A DNA stretch of 64,000 nt. Origin: Liolophura sinensis. Taxonomy: Eukaryota > Mollusca > Polyplacophora > Chitonida > Chitonidae. Position 1 is the first letter of the stretch. Each line of letters starts with the position of its first letter. This document shows positions 63,617-64,000 of this stretch, in pieces. The DNA lies in assembly GCF_032854445.1 (NCBI RefSeq), contig NC_088301.1:40475187-40539186 (forward strand). Direction: 5' to 3'. The notes beneath the pieces were generated by a model. The model searched no databases and was not told the DNA's origin. It was given only the letters and a program-made list of their open reading frames with translations. A program made the translations under genes and the position numbers.

Positions 63617-63778
63617 ATAGAGTATTGTGGTAACTCCAGCGAAAGGTACAAGCGATGCATGATTCAATATTTCAGTTTTATTTAAACCATTTTCAGTGGT
63701 TTAATGGTTTAAATAAAACTGAAATATTTAATCATGCATCACCTTGTATCTTTTGTTGGAGTTACCACAATACTCTAT
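63617..63778. repeat. Large foldback hairpin, 75/76-nt arms
   Basis: The left arm (63,617-63,691) and right arm (63,703-63,778) are reverse complements at about 70 of 76 positions, with one single-base gap and an 11-base loop. Paired ends read ATAGAGTATTGTGGTAACTC from both sides, and the inner ends read TCAGTTTTATTTAAACCATT. No coding capacity. The structure fits a foldback MITE or another palindromic insertion; a transcribed copy would form a long double-stranded RNA. No clear target-site duplication was seen beyond AT-rich flanks. Confidence 0.9.
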
Positions 63779-64000
63779 TTTATGAAGGATAACAGTGAAA
63801 ATGGAAATATTGCTAATTGTCTTAACCAGAAAAGTTTTAAATGAATGGGATGTTTGTAATCTTAGAAGTTGAATCTTGTGGTGGGAGATGTGTGTACATG
63901 ATTATAGCCTTGGCTTACTGTACATGTATTGAGTGGATTTGTTTGTGGAAGAAGGTGACCATGGGAAAGCAAAGGGCATCAGGTTTGGCCACAAGTTATG
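63779..64000. other. Non-coding end of window
   Basis: AT-rich sequence after the foldback, with one TACATGTA palindrome near 63,920. No gene or repeat recognised. Confidence 0.5.

Noticed and set aside
63617-63778. miRNA precursor
   Set aside because: The stem is about 75 bp and nearly perfect, longer than a typical animal pre-miRNA; better explained as a foldback element.
1-64000. Bacterial or viral genes, CRISPR arrays, operons, rRNA
   Set aside because: No dense coding, ribosome-binding sites, regularly spaced repeats or rRNA-like sequence; the window is eukaryotic non-coding DNA.

Overview
This is an AT-rich, CpG-poor stretch of an animal nuclear genome with no recognisable protein-coding gene. 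It is almost certainly intergenic or intronic DNA. The longest stop-free frames run to about 100-130 codons on both strands, which is what 64 kb of AT-rich sequence gives by chance. None shows a family motif I recognise. No rRNA, functional tRNA, CRISPR array or prokaryotic feature was seen.

The window points to a lophotrochozoan, most likely a mollusc (bivalve or gastropod). The palindrome TACATGTA/ACATGTAC recurs throughout. There are also ten copies or fragments of tRNA-derived SINEs whose bodies and tails resemble, from memory and unverified, repeats common in mollusc genomes. Three SINE types can be told apart, and all share a 3' tail close to TTCTTGAGTACGGCGTAAAA followed by an AAAT-rich run.

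Layout. 1-7.8 kb: unique AT-rich DNA with weak reverse-strand exon-like frames and a 20-bp tandem duplication at 4.2 kb. 7.8-17.4 kb: repeat-rich, holding eight of the ten SINE pieces, an inverted repeat pair (9.0/10.4 kb) and a CpG-rich patch (11.2-11.5 kb). 17.4-37 kb: mostly unique, with a 151-bp direct repeat pair (20.7/23.7 kb) and one SINE with a tRNA-like head (23.2 kb). 37-50 kb: one SINE tail, a G-quadruplex motif and an 18-G run. 50.0-51.9 kb: a diverged tandem array with a period near 558 bp, a second tandem duplication with a period of 194 bp, and a C20 tract. 52-64 kb: unique DNA containing the best exon candidate (58,791-58,835, plus strand), a competing reverse-strand candidate (59,539-59,735), and a near-perfect 75-bp-arm hairpin at 63.6 kb.

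The genes cannot be described as working together, because none is established. The more informative content is the repeat biology (shared SINE tails, clustering, the large foldback) and a short list of splice-site-bounded candidate exons that RNA-seq could settle.
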